Shown here: one piece after another, positions 9,340-18,949 of the stretch | How positions within the stretch are numbered: the stretch's first letter is position 1 | Layout: each line of letters begins with the position of its first letter | NCBI GenBank assembly: GCA_948474755.1 | Contig: CAOLHI010000056.1 | Location: 868,001-932,000, forward strand | Origin: Ctenosaura bakeri | Lineage: Eukaryota > Chordata > Lepidosauria > Squamata > Iguanidae | Length of the DNA: 64,000 nucleotides | Reading direction: 5' to 3' | Position numbers and translations under genes: made by a program | Notes under the pieces: generated by a model | Seen by the model: only the letters and a program-made list of their open reading frames with translations | What the model was told of the DNA's origin: nothing | The model's database searches: none

Positions 9340-9790
9340 GCAGGAGGCAGGACCATTACAGACCCATTTATTGGTCTTTCTTGGCTGTCCATGGTGTCTG
9401 TGGCCATTTCCGCACTAGATTGTTATAGCGCTATGATTCCACTTGCAACATCCTATGGAATCCTGGGGTTTGCAGTTTTGGGAGGGGCCAGCTTCCTTGA
9501 TTCGATCCATTTGTAATGCGGTCTTCCTCTTTTCCTGCTGCCTTTCACCTTACCAAGCATGATTGTCTTTTCTAGTGAGTCAGCTGACCCCTCCCAAAAC
9601 TGGATTCCATAGGATGTTGCAAGCGGAATCATAGAGCTATAACAGTCTAGTGTGGAAATGGCCTACAGTACTCTCCTCTAGCACAACATTTCCAATGAGT
9701 TGATTCTCTTCCTGTTTGGAGGATTTTCTACTGCTTGTCTCCTAATTTTTTGAAAGAATCTCATCTTCCCATCACAGGGCACAGGAGACC
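9340..9790 (-). mobile_element. Bov-B LINE fragment, split by a fold-back MITE
   Basis: The left flank (ATTGGTCTTTCTTGGCTGTC) and right flank (CTCTCCTCTAGCACAACATT) are consecutive in Bov-B as seen in the other copy at 10670-11508. A MITE occupies 9402-9663. Confidence 0.75.
9402..9663. mobile_element. Fold-back MITE with Bov-B sequence in its loop
   Basis: Arms are GGCCATTTCCGCACTAG...GGCC with the TTGCAACATCC variant in both. The loop (about 9489-9588) is not the usual short spacer but about 100 bp nearly identical to Bov-B at 10990-11076. Flanking trinucleotides do not match (TGT/TAC). Confidence 0.85.
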
Positions 9791-10267
9791 AACTGGTCCA
9801 GGCATCTTTTACAGTTGCCCATCCCTGCCTTGCACCCTGAGACTAGTCAACTATTTTGCTGCAAATCCCTACATCTCCCCCAAATAAACAGAAATAGAAC
9901 ATAAGACTTTTCCCCCCATTCCTCAAAAACAAGGGCTTTGCTTCCAACGTGATTATTCACACCTGCAATTCCCCTGGGTCATCCTGGTTATAAATCCTCC
10001 AAACAACAATAGCAGAAAGAAGTGTGTCTTTTTCTTTTTCTCCCCTCGCCTTTGAGGTTTTGAACAAAATAAATATCCAAAGAGGTGTTAAATTTCATTG
10101 CAGGGACCTGAAAGTACTAGATGCATGCAAATCCCTGCATATAAAGAGAAAAGCATGATAGTTCCAGGAAAGATCAATGACAGCTCCACAGCTTCCAAGT
10201 TCCTTCTGCAAAAAGGATGACCTGGATTAGCAGGTGGTCCCTCGAAGGAAGATCCTGCAGATTCATA
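9791..10267. other. No gene seen
   Basis: Unrecognised sequence with a short hAT-terminus-like GTTGCCCATCCCTG near 9813. The 61-codon minus frame has no motif. Confidence 0.5.
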
Positions 10268-10472
10268 GGCCATTTCTGCACTAGAGTGTTATAGTGCTAT
10301 TATTCCACTTTCAACCTCCTATGGAACCCTGGAGTTTGCAGTTTAGTGCTGGGGAGGGGGTAGAATTCTCAGCCAAAGAGCTCTTTGACCTCAGTCAACT
10401 ATAAACCCCAGAATTCCACAGGAGGTTGAAAGTGGAATCATAGCACTATAACAGTGTAGTGCGGAAATGGCC
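10268..10472. mobile_element. Fold-back MITE, long form
   Basis: Termini GGCC...GGCC, arms with TATTATTCCACTTTCAACCT and the middle GAATTCTCAGCCAAAGAGC. Flanks ATA/TCT do not match. Confidence 0.87.
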
Positions 10473-10496
10473 TCTTCTTCCTATGCTCTCCATCTA

Positions 10497-10600
10497 CCTA
10501 TCACTTCATTTATATCCTGCCTTTCTCCTGGAGTGGGAATCGAGGTGGCTTACAAAAAGGCAGAAAATGACAATAAAAACACACAGCTAGAAGCATACAA
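10497..10600 (-). repeat. LINE (L2/CR1-like) 3' tail
   Basis: TTTATATCCTGCCTTTCTCC followed by GGTGGCTTACAAAAAGGCAG is the reverse complement of a common LINE terminus. Confidence 0.5.
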
Positions 10601-10809
10601 AGAGAGGCCTGAATTCGGTTGTTCGTCCTACCTAAAATAAAGCCTTTAATTCAATGGAATGTGCCTATGTGTTGACTAGTTATTGTTAAATGCCATCAAA
10701 TTGACTTCAATTTACGGTGACAGTATGAATGAGAGACATTTGAAGTTGCCCTATCATCAGCCACCCTGCACAGGTCTTGCAGATTCAGAGACATGTCTTC
10801 CTTGACTTA

Positions 10810-10989
10810 GGCCATTTCCGCACTAGAGTTTTATAGCGCTATGATTCCACTTTCAACCTCCTATGGAATCCTGGGGTTTGCAGTTTCGGGAGGGGCTGGC
10901 CGGCCCCTCCCAAAACTGCAAACCCCAGGATTCCATAGGAGGTTGAAAGTGGAATCATAGCGCTATAAAACTCTAGTGCGGAAATGGCT
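10810..10989. mobile_element. Fold-back MITE inside Bov-B
   Basis: Both arms carry the private sequence TAGAGTTTTATAGCGC, where other copies read TAGACTGTTATAG. The arms are about 87 bp with two differences. Flanks are TTA and TGA. Confidence 0.92.
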
Positions 10990-11149
10990 TGAGTCGATCC
11001 ATTTGTAATGTGGTCTTCCTCTTTTCCTGCTTCCTTTCACCTTACCAAGCATGATTGTCTTTTCTAGTGAGTCAGGTCTTCTCATGATCATGGGATCATC
11101 TTGGGAGAGTTCAGGTATGATTTGCTCTAGGACCCATTCATTGGTCTTT

Positions 11150-11356
11150 TTAGCGGTCCGGAGATCTCTTTACCATCCATAGATCTCTTCTCCAGCACGA
11201 CATTTCAGTTGAGATGATTTTCTTCCTATCAGCTTTCTTCTCTGTCCAGTTTTCACAACCATAGACAGAAACTGGAAATACCACGGCATGGACCATCTTC
11301 ACTTTAGTATTCAATGATATATGTTGACACTTCAATATCTTGTCTAATTCTTTCAT
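11150..11356 (-). pseudogene. Bov-B ORF2 C-terminal remnant
   Basis: The frame reads KELDKILKCQHISLNTKVKM and then VFPVSVYGCENWTEKKADRK, matching the conserved C-terminal part of Bov-B/RTE ORF2 in which a YGCESWT-type motif precedes a cysteine/tryptophan-rich end. The catalytic reverse-transcriptase motifs lie upstream and are absent. It is a retrotransposon fragment, not a host gene. Confidence 0.85.
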
Positions 11357-11508
11357 AGCTGCCCTTCCAAATCCTCATCATCTTCTGATCTCTTGACTGC
11401 AACCTCCATTCTGATTCATGACTGAGCCAAGGCATGGGAAATCTTTCACTATTTCAATGTCTAGTTTAAGGTTATGTAAACCATCTATCCATCTGTTGAC
11501 ATTCCTTT

Positions 11509-12106
11509 CAACAATTCACTAAATGGGTCTGCTCTAGTTGGGACCAACCTACAGGATTCCAGCCAGTATTAACAACAGAACTAAAACCATTCAAAATCTT
11601 ATGTCCAAATGAAAATGCTACAGCACCATAAGAAGCCCCTTTCTTATTAAAAATCCATTTCCAAAGGCTTGCTGGAAAAGAAAGATCTTCACCTGCTAGG
11701 AGTTCCAAAGTGCAGGAGAAAGCCACAGAGAAGGCTGTTCCCACCAATTGTGCCTGTGAAGGTGGTGGGACAGAGAGAAGGGCCCCCCTACAGATCTTAA
11801 AACCCCCGGCAGGCTCATATGGGTCAATACAGTCCTTCAAATAGCCTGCTGTCATGAGGACCAGGCAAGCTCCGATTGTAATTACACATAATACGGCACA
11901 GCATTGGATCACAACAACTGCCAAGTGTTGTGACAACCTCCACCATCTCCTTCTTCCTTTTCTTATTCTGCAACTTCTGCTGTTATGAAGGATGCCACTT
12001 TTGTTTGTTTGCATAGGTAAGCCCACCAAATCAGGATGGGAAAATATTTTATCAGTGTCTTGATTTTGGAGCAGACAAGTCCTCTTGATATAGCAAGAGA
12101 GACTCA
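11509..12106 (-). mobile_element. L2-like LINE tail with a chance open frame
   Basis: The part near 11720-11830 reads LLSVPPPSQAQLVGTAFSVA, a motif shared by squamate L2-like LINE ORF ends (compare 50392-50463). A stop-free frame of 199 codons crosses the whole interval and includes a hydrophobic stretch (QCCAVLCVITIGACLVLMTA). I know no host protein like it, and translation continues into LINE-derived sequence, so I do not call a gene. Confidence 0.5.
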
Positions 12107-12286
12107 AGCCATTTCCGCACGAGACTGTTATAGTGCTATGATTCCACTTTCAACATCCTATGGAATCCTGGGGTTTGCAGTTTGGGGAGGGGCTGGCTGG
12201 CCCCTCCCCAAAATGCAAACCCCAGGATTCCATAGGAGGTTGAAAGTGGAATAATAGTGCTGTAACAGTCTAGTGCGGAAATGGCC
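12107..12286. mobile_element. Fold-back MITE with non-matching arms
   Basis: Target duplication TCA (12104-12106, 12287-12289). Unlike most copies, the arms belong to different variants: ATGATTCC...CAACATCC on the left, ATTATTCC...CAACCTCC on the right. Confidence 0.93.
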
Positions 12287-12289
12287 TCA

Positions 12290-12589
12290 GAGAGATCCTC
12301 TAATGCTGCAGGAGTTCTCACCTCTAATACATGACAGTGAGGCTCTGAATGCTTTGCCATCTCTATCATATTGTCTATAATTTGCCCCAAAAGTCTGCAC
12401 AAAACAAGCATCTTTTCCCTTTTTCTAGCAGAACTCTCTCACACACAGAGGGGTCAGGCTGACAGACCATAGAGATGCAATGAACCAAACCCAAGCTACA
12501 AAATTGCACTTTCACTTTGTATTCTCTACGTACCTCTTGTATTTTACAAGATATTAAACCTAGCTACCAAACATTAACCCCAAACACGA
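12290..12589. other. No gene seen
   Basis: No recognisable repeat or gene. Confidence 0.5.
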
Positions 12590-13200
12590 GTCAGTGTGGA
12601 TGTGCGTGTTGATTCACGGCTGTCTCATGAATTTCATAGGGTTTCCTCAGGCAAGGAATACTCAGAGGTGGTTTTGCCAATTCTTCCCTCTGCAGCCGTG
12701 TAGCTTGGAGTGAGGTTAGGGGGGCGGGGGTGAGGGGGGCAGAGGGGCAGAGAAGTGGCCACGTTGCATGATGCGCATAGCCACGTTGTGCAGGGGTGTG
12801 CTCACATCACACTAGGGTGTGACTGCATCTCACGAGGGCATGGTTGCCTCACGCGAGGATGTGACTGCGTTGCACGGGGGCATGACCGTTTCATGCAGGG
12901 CACCCCCAAAAAATTGCAGCCCAGGGTGGACTGTTCTCATTGCCACTCCCATCTATGCGCCAGCGTTCCTCTGAAATACAGCATACAAATACCTGACATT
13001 CACTTGTGGTCTCCCATCCAAGTACTAACCACAGCTGATTTGCTTAACCTCCAAGATCAGAGAGGATCTGATGATTTTAAGGGTATTTGGGCAGAGCACA
13101 TTGTGTGTGTGTTTTGCCTTCAACTTGCCTGTTGACTTACAGTGACCCCATGAATTTCATACTTTTCTTAGGCAAGGAATACTCAGAGGTGTTTAGGTTC
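12590..13200 (-). mobile_element. 5S rRNA-derived SINE, split by a hAT, plus partial second tail
   Basis: GTCTCCCATCCAAGTACTAA (13008-13030) followed by CCAAGATCAGAGAGGATCTG is the reverse complement of the 5S rRNA promoter region. The tail motif GGCAAGGAATACTCAGAGGT appears at 12652 and again at 13171. The SINE is interrupted by a hAT at 12693-12965 and followed by a second partial tail (about 13110-13200). 5S-derived SINEs are documented in lizards. Confidence 0.8.
12693..12965 (+). mobile_element. Non-autonomous hAT with internal 21-bp repeats, copy 1
   Basis: It starts CAGCCGTGTAGCTTGGAG and ends TGCGCCAGCG. Flanks TCCCTCTG and TTCCTCTG are an 8-bp duplication with one mismatch. The middle is a degenerate 21-bp tandem repeat (GGGCATGGTTGCCTCACGCG). 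Translation of that array gives a spurious Cys/His-rich peptide. Confidence 0.8.
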
Positions 13201-13539
13201 CATTTAAACCAGCCTTTCCTACAGGCCCGCGAATGTGGCAATGGATCGTGTTGCCAAAACAATCAATCATCTTGTCTCTGTCTTTTAAAAAGTCTTAAGC
13301 ATGGTTTCAATAAATTGCTCACAATGAAGATGCAATCCTCCCCTCCCTTGGAACACAAGGCTGGGCTGAGGTTTACAACATCATTATTTGGTTTTATTTG
13401 CCAAATGTCTTACCTGGTATATTATCTGCTTTTACAGATGTGTACCACGTTTGATTTTTTAATTGGTCTTATTTACCAAATGTCTTACTCATTAGACTAT
13501 CTACTTTTTCAGATGTGTCCTCTTTGATTTCGCTGGGAA
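13201..13539. repeat. Local tandem duplication at 13389-13531
   Basis: A unit of about 75 bp beginning GGTYTTATTTRCCAAATGTC and ending CAGATGTGT...TTTGATTT is present twice. The rest of the interval is unrecognised. The 146-codon frame spans the duplication and looks like chance. Confidence 0.7.
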
Positions 13540-13760
13540 GAGAACCGGCATAACAAATCAGCCTCGTGATTAGTGCCGGGAGAGTTTTCCGGCATTCTGT
13601 TCCCACTCCTGCATCCAACGACTCTGAATATCACACCTACTGTACAACAAATATCCCCTTCTGTCCTTCAGTCCCCTCCGCTCGGCGTTGAATGCATAAT
13701 CATCCCGGCCAATTAAACAAGCAAAGTTAATAAGAGCCAACTATTAGGGGAAGCAGCGTG
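13540..13760. promoter_or_regulatory. Candidate conserved non-coding block
   Basis: Unique sequence with clustered homeodomain-like sites (AATGCATAATCATC, CCAATTAAACAAGC, AAGTTAATAAGAG) and no repeat similarity. A (GT)n follows at 13762-13780. The enhancer role is inferred from composition only. Confidence 0.3.
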
Positions 13761-13780
13761 TATGTGTGTGTGTGTGTGTA

Positions 13781-14225
13781 GGGATTCTGCTAAAATACCC
13801 CTCAATTCATTGACTAGGATAGTTTAAACTAGGTACGGGCTATGGTGGAAGTCTAGGAGAATGCATTAGCCCATGGGAGAACTTGGAAGGCTATAGACCC
13901 ACTGCAAATAAATAAATAAAATAAAAATTAAAAATCCGCCAAATCCTCTAGAGTCCATTTTCCATACCCTCTAATTGTCCTGATTAGGTAGGGACAGTCA
14001 GCATGAATCCTTTGTTGTCCCACTTTTTTAGCTACTTCTAAAATGCCCCCCATTTGTTCTCTTCCTCACTTCTCCCCTTCGTCTCTAGCTTACCTCAATT
14101 GCTGCAAAATGAGTTCAAACTGCAAAAAGAGTTTGGACTCCATTAACTCAGCGGGCAGGACAGGAGGGGACGGAGACTTCCCATATTCAGGAAGCTCAGG
14201 CAAAAGCAAACTGCTGCAGCCTCAC
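13781..14225. other. No gene seen
   Basis: Unique sequence with an (AAAT)n patch near 13908. The 90-codon frame at 14043 has no motif. Confidence 0.5.
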
Positions 14226-14263
14226 TTAGGCTATTTCCCCATTACACTGTTATTGTGCTATTG
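14226..14263. mobile_element. Fold-back MITE left end, interrupted by Helitron
   Basis: GGCTATTTCCCCATTACACTG...GTGCTATT is a degraded left arm that stops where the Helitron begins. TTCACTTT after the Helitron may be its continuation. Confidence 0.6.
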
Positions 14264-15095
14264 TCTAATATATAAAAGTCAAATCCCCTTTTCGCATGCA
14301 TTTTTTTTTGTGTGAGTGCCCCTTGAGCGTCGCGTGAATAGGAGCGTCGCTCTGTACGACGCACTCCCACTGGCGCGATGCTCACGAGGCTAAAGCGGGG
14401 CGCATGCGCATTTTTTTATTTTCGACTGTAAGCCGAAAATACTACGTGCTCACACAATGCTCACGCATTTACCTGCGTGCAGTGCTTCGGCAAGCCGGGC
14501 TGGTTGCGCTTCCTTCCCCCAGCGCAACCTACAGCTCCCAGACCGCGCTGCGGAAGGAAGGAAGGGGCGCTAGCGCAACGGTCACGCTACCAGGAAGCCA
14601 ATGCAGGAGGCAGAAGGGCTATTGTGAGCAGCTTGCGCGAGCAGCTGCTCGTGCAAGCGCCACTCCCCACTGCGGCGATGAAGGTAAGGTGCGAAAAGGG
14701 CCAAAGTCTGTGTGTTTGTCTGTGTCAGGCAAAGACCTGATCTCATATGATTGGCTGTGTCAGGCTAAGACCTCAAATGATTGACTGCCTAAGAAGATGC
14801 TATGGAATCCTGAGGTTTGCAGTTTAGGGAAGGTCCTGAGAATTCTCAGCCAGAGAATATGCCAGTTGCTATGGAGATGAGGCCTAGCAGCAAGGAGGAG
14901 GACAGTGTATTCCCTCAGGAACCCAGCCTCTGTACATTAATAACTCTGTATACAGATTGTATTGGGGAATACGGGGAAAAGTTACAGGTACTGGACAAGA
15001 CAGTTTAGGGAACGAGAGACAAGATCTCAAATCTTTCTAACAAGTATTACCTATCAGAAAATAAAATCCCGGGCAACACCAGGTATACACACTAG
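14264..15095 (+). mobile_element. Non-autonomous Helitron, with nested CpG-rich MITE
   Basis: It begins TCTAATATATAAAAG and ends in the hairpin CCCGGGCAACACCAGG, then TATACACACTAG, with T following. A CpG-rich MITE sits at 14284-14702. Between 14800 and 14860 it carries the GGAATCC...GAATTCTCAGCC block of the fold-back MITEs, as does the Helitron at 5516-6285. Confidence 0.82.
14284..14702. mobile_element. CpG-rich MITE, copy 4
   Basis: It starts TCCCCTTTTCGCATGC (two terminal bases changed) and ends GTGCGAAAAGGGCC, with target duplication AAA (14281-14283, 14703-14705). The family hairpin GCGTCGCTCTGTACGACGC is present. Confidence 0.92.
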
Positions 15096-15379
15096 TTCAC
15101 TTTACAGAGAGACTAAGATGTAAACAGAAGAATTGAGGGTGGGTTGGGGTTTGGAAGAGCTGAGTGGGTATTTCTGGTTTCTGGGTTGTCTAAAATCACT
15201 AAGAAACCATACTGAATCTTTTTTACATATAAAAATTGGAGTGGGGAGATTGGCAGGCATTGGAGGCTTGTCAGGGGGCTTCAAAGGCAGCAAAATTGAA
15301 GCTTTGGCAGACGGATGAAGGACTTCAGGCTCGGTGCAGAGGCCACATATAGCCTGCACGATACCCACCTCTCTGCTAG
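15096..15379. other. No gene seen
   Basis: No recognisable repeat or coding region. Confidence 0.5.
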
Positions 15380-15720
15380 AGGAAACATCTTAAGGCACTG
15401 GTGGGCTCACATTCATTGGAAATATTTAAGCAGAGGCTAGGTTGGAGCCCTGGTGGCGCAGTGGTTAAATGCCAGTACTGCAAGCCACAAGGTTGTGAGT
15501 TCGATCCAGCCCGGCTCCGAGGTTGACTCAGCCTTCCATCCTTTCACAGGTCGGTAAAATGAGTACCCAGCTTGTTGGGGGCATGTATAGAAATATTTCG
15601 AAAATACATGCTACTTGTAAGTTGTTCGCCGCTTCGATCCATATGGAGAGGCGGGATACAAATAAATAATTTTTTAAAAAGTTGCCATTTTTTAGGAACG
15701 CATCAGACCTGGAAGTGAAC
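15380..15720 (+). mobile_element. CR1 LINE 3' fragment, split by a SINE
   Basis: CATTGGAAATATTTAAGCAG before the SINE and GTTGCCATTTTTTAGGAACG after it are consecutive in the CR1 C-terminal region. The SINE lies at 15441-15680. Confidence 0.6.
15441..15680 (+). mobile_element. tRNA-derived SINE, full length
   Basis: The head GGAGCCCTGGTGGCGCAGTG contains a perfect A box (TGGCGCAGTGG); the B box is GAGTTCGATCC. The body is GGTCGGTAAAATGAGTACCC, and the tail GGAGAGGCGGGATACAAAT is followed by AAAT repeats. Confidence 0.93.
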
Positions 15721-15900
15721 AGGAAGTAACTTCTACACCCTTCTGGTTGTGAGAAGAGGCCCTTCTGGACTTACAATATCCTGGGACAGGGCTAAGCATG
15801 TGCTGAAAATGCTCTGTGCACCCCAAGAAGGCATTGTGGAGCAAAAAATTGTTTTGATTTTGATTCTGCAGGGGGTACATGGGGGGAGTACAGACTTTGA

Positions 15901-16051
15901 GACCATTTCTTCACTAGTCTGTTATAGCGCGATGATTCCACTTTCAACATCCTCTGGAATCCTGGCCCCTCCCGAAACTGCAAACCCCAGGATTCCAGAG
16001 GATGTTGAAAGTGGAATCATCGCACTATAGCAGACTAGTGCGGAAATGGCC
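15901..16051. mobile_element. Fold-back MITE, short form
   Basis: Termini GACC...GGCC, flanks TGA/TAA. Both arms carry the ATCCTCTGG variant. The loop is reduced. Confidence 0.9.
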
Positions 16052-16234
16052 TAAGTGTCTGGGGAAAAACTGACGTAGCCCTCTAGTCTTCCACAGTTGC
16101 CCACCCTTGGATTAGATGATCTCAGGAGTCCCCTTCAAATTCTACAATCCAAGAATTTACCAATCAGTGGGGCAGTTTGTTTGTTTATTTTACAAAACTC
16201 ATGGGTAGCAAGTGCCACCTTGGAAGAAGCAACC

Positions 16235-16376
16235 CAGTCATGTAATGGGGGCCATGGGGGTAGTTCACCCTGGGCAGCAATGTTTTTTTGGCATCCCATC
16301 TCATGGCCACGCCCCCATGCACCGTGGCCACACCCCCTCCTGCCCCCTTCTCCACACACTCCAAGCTCTGCCACTG
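16235..16376 (-). mobile_element. Non-autonomous hAT, copy 2
   Basis: On the minus strand it starts CAGTGGCAGAGCTTGGAG. The 8-bp flanks AAGCAACC and AAGCAACT match at 7 of 8. The middle carries GTGTGGCC/GCGTGGCC repeats like copy 1. Confidence 0.88.
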
Positions 16377-16772
16377 AAGCAACTCTTATAGAGGAAGGAA
16401 AGTTACAGTCAAGATAATTTCTGACGCTTGCATCAGCACAATGTTTATCGTCTTTTTTTTGCAAAAAGGAAGAGAGAGAATGTGTTTCCCCCTCAGAACT
16501 AATGTTTTATTTGTATGCAAATGAATGTAGATTTAATTGATTGATAAATCCATCAATTGATTAAACTGTGTGCTACTCATCAGCCCAGGGTTTATTGGGG
16601 GGAGGTAATTGTGTGACAGCTCTTCTCATTTTTTGCTTCAGTAAGGGATATGCAGAATCCACCCAAGGAACAGAGACAGCTGGGGGCTTCCATGTCAATG
16701 GGGAAGTGATGCATCTACTCTGGGCTGCAGTCAGAACTTCACAGAGACCTATGCAAGGACACCCTCTGTTAG

Positions 16773-16975
16773 GGCCTTTCCGTACTACACTGTTAGAGTG
16801 CTATTATTCCACTTTCAACCTCCTGTGCAATTCTGGAGTTTGTAGTTCACTGAGGCCCAAGAGCTCTCTGGCTGGGAATTCTAAATGCCCCTCCTTAAAT
16901 TGCAAACTCCAGAATTCCACAGGATTATTCCAAAGTGGGGTAATAGCACTATAACAGTGCAGTGCGGAAATGGTC
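16773..16975. mobile_element. Fold-back MITE, long form
   Basis: GGCCTTTCCGTACTACACTG left arm; right arm ends GTGCGGAAATGGTC. The middle carries GGGAATTCTAAATGCCCC. Confidence 0.85.
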
Positions 16976-16979
16976 TTTG

Positions 16980-17061
16980 TAAGTGGAATCACCCCAGGAT
17001 TCCATAGGATGTTGGAATTGGAATAATAGCACTATAACAATGTAGTGCAGAAAGGCCCTTT
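16980..17061. mobile_element. Fold-back MITE right arm only
   Basis: CCCCAGGATTCCATAGGATG through ATAGCACTATAAC to AGGCCC. It lies directly beside the previous copy. Confidence 0.75.
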
Positions 17062-17428
17062 GTTTTATTCTCAATGTTAAAGGGGCTATCTGAGATGCTA
17101 AACTTATTTTGGAACTAGGGTTCAGCAACTTGCATAGCGTTTTTAAAGCCCAAAACAGATTCACCACCCTACAGATGTTGGAGTCTGTGGCTGGCATTGC
17201 TTAGAAATGTGTTAACTGTGCTTACTTATCTAACTCTAGATCCTGGTCCTTTGTTTGGGATTTGGAAAGGGTGGATGACCTCTTGTTCTCCCTTTCTTTC
17301 TTTCTCTTTCAGTCTCTCCCTTCTGGTCTAACTCATCTCACAGGTGTGTTGTGAGGATAAAAATCGGACCCAATATCCTGTTACATGTTTATGTAACCAT
17401 AAATTGACTTAAGAGTGTATAAAGCTGA
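17062..17428. other. No gene seen
   Basis: Unique sequence with a TTTC-rich patch near 17300. Confidence 0.5.
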
Positions 17429-17545
17429 AGCTGCTTCCAATGGGATCTTGGGATTTGTAGTTTAAGGAGGGACTAATGCTCTCTGATTGGAAATTCTAAG
17501 TACTTTACCAAAGTACAAATCCCAGCATACAATGAAGCCACAGCA
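17429..17545. mobile_element. Diverged fold-back element
   Basis: GGGATCTTGGGATTTGTAG and AGTACAAATCCCAGCATACA form a weak inverted repeat around GAAATTCTAAG, an older relative of the long-form fold-back MITEs. Confidence 0.5.
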
Positions 17546-17551
17546 GTTGAG

Positions 17552-17731
17552 TGCCATTTCTGCACTAGATTGTTATAGCACTATTATTCCACTTGCAACA
17601 TCCTATGGAATCCTGGGGTTTGCAGTTTTGGGAGGGGCCGGATGGCCCCTCCCAAAACTGCAAACCCCAGGATTCCATAGGATGTTGCAAGTGGAATAAT
17701 AGCACTATAACAGTCTAGTGCGGAAATGGCC
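17552..17731. mobile_element. Fold-back MITE, short form
   Basis: Both arms share TATTATTCC and CTTGCAACATCC. The right end is GTGCGGAAATGGCC; the left terminus is changed to TGCC. Confidence 0.9.
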
Positions 17732-18478
17732 AAAGTGGTTGTTCTCTAATTGTGTAGCATGGCTACTTCCTAAGTGTGCTGTTTTAATCAGAGCTGGAAA
17801 AGTTACCTTTCTGGACAAGAATTCCACAAGAGAGGGAAAACCAGCATGGCCATTTTTCCAAGCTCTGTTTTTAATTGCGGGAAAAGTTTTTAATAAAGAA
17901 TTCTAACTCGTCAAGGCTGCAATCCAGAGCACACTAATAAAGGAACAAGGCTCACTAAGCTCCCCTTGCAACTTACTCCAGAGTAAACACACGGTTGGGG
18001 ACTTGCCATCCTACTGTTCGCATAATCGCACGGGCAAGCCACAATGGAAAGTAAGTTGTGTTTTTGTAGGTCTTTCAACTTTTTTCCACAACAAACAGAG
18101 ACAAAAGTGTAATGCTGTGAGCTGATGAAGGCGACAAGCGAACTTTGACCTATGGCGATAGATTAACATGTCACTACTGGTGAGTTTTCTTTTGTTTTCT
18201 TCTTTTTTTTCTTCCCCCTTCCTTAATTCTAAATGAAAAGAGTTTTGACAATATGCAATCAAAAGTCAGCATTCCAAAGAGAACCGCTGTTCCCTCGGCC
18301 AAATGAAGGAAAGATTGTGATGTTGAATAAGAGAGAATTCTTGGACCCGGCCAAGTTGGTGAAAGGTTAAAGAAGCAAACACGAAAGGCAGTAATGAGGG
18401 GAGAAATGTTTAAAAGGAGAGTCAGAGAACAGTAACTTAGCTTCTAAATCAAATTCCATTTATGAGCTTTAACACAGA
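17732..18478. other. No gene seen
   Basis: Unique sequence without repeat similarity I can name. Confidence 0.5.
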
Positions 18479-18935
18479 GGCCTTTTCCGCATTTTATTTT
18501 TAAAACGGGGCGGCGCGTCCTCCAGCGAGGACGTTTGCACTTGGGGGCGAACTGGGTCCGGACTACTTTATATATGTCCGGACTTCAACCCGCTCCGGAA
18601 CGCCCAGAACTGGTGGTTCTCCATGCTATTGAAAGACCGATTAAAAGAGGACTTTCAATAGCCCATCGCGTCCAGTCCGTCACTGCGCCAATGTGTAGAT
18701 GTGCAGGCTCGCGCCAGCGCGAGGCTGCAGATCTTCCGTGGGTGGGCTTTCGGCTGGCGAGCTTCTCCGGTTGGTGGAGAGCCTCCACCAACCGGAAGCC
18801 TCCATTTTCGTCCCCGGAGCAGTGTGTGGCGCGGGCACGTGCTGCTCCGGATCAGCATGGATCATCGGGGGGGGAGCGTGCCAGTCCGGTGAGTAATGGA
18901 CTGCTCTGTTTTCTCCCCAAAGTGCAAAAAAGCCC
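18479..18935. mobile_element. Hairpin-rich MITE, copy 1
   Basis: Ends GGCCTTTTCCGCATT and GTGCAAAAAAGCCC; flanks AGA/TGA. It contains successive hairpins: GCTATTGAAAGACC with GGACTTTCAATAGC (18625-18662), GCAGGCTCGCG with CGCGAGGCTGC (18703-18728), and GGTTGGTGGAG with CTCCACCAACC (about 18770-18800). The overlapping frames of 60 to 143 codons come from its GC content. Confidence 0.85.
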
Positions 18936-18949
18936 TGAGACACACATAT

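Larger units (their letters stand above)
10670..11508 (-). mobile_element. Bov-B (RTE) LINE 3' region
   Basis: The minus strand carries the C-terminal end of the Bov-B reverse-transcriptase protein (see 11150-11356) and the non-coding region beyond it. A fold-back MITE interrupts it at 10810-10989. Confidence 0.85.

Noticed and set aside
11508..12107. 199-codon minus frame with a hydrophobic segment
   Set aside because: Its C-terminal half is the L2-like LINE end (SVPPPSQAQLVGT) and no host family is recognised. Protein or RNA evidence could overturn this.
13008..13060. 5S rRNA gene
   Set aside because: Only a diverged part of 5S is present and it is fused to a SINE tail.
12755..13135. Cys/His-rich 126-codon frame resembling zinc-binding repeats
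   Set aside because: It is the translation of a degenerate 21-bp DNA repeat inside a hAT element and continues into a 5S-derived SINE.
15441..15520. tRNA gene
   Set aside because: A and B boxes are present, but the sequence continues into a SINE body and tail and the arms do not fold as a complete tRNA.
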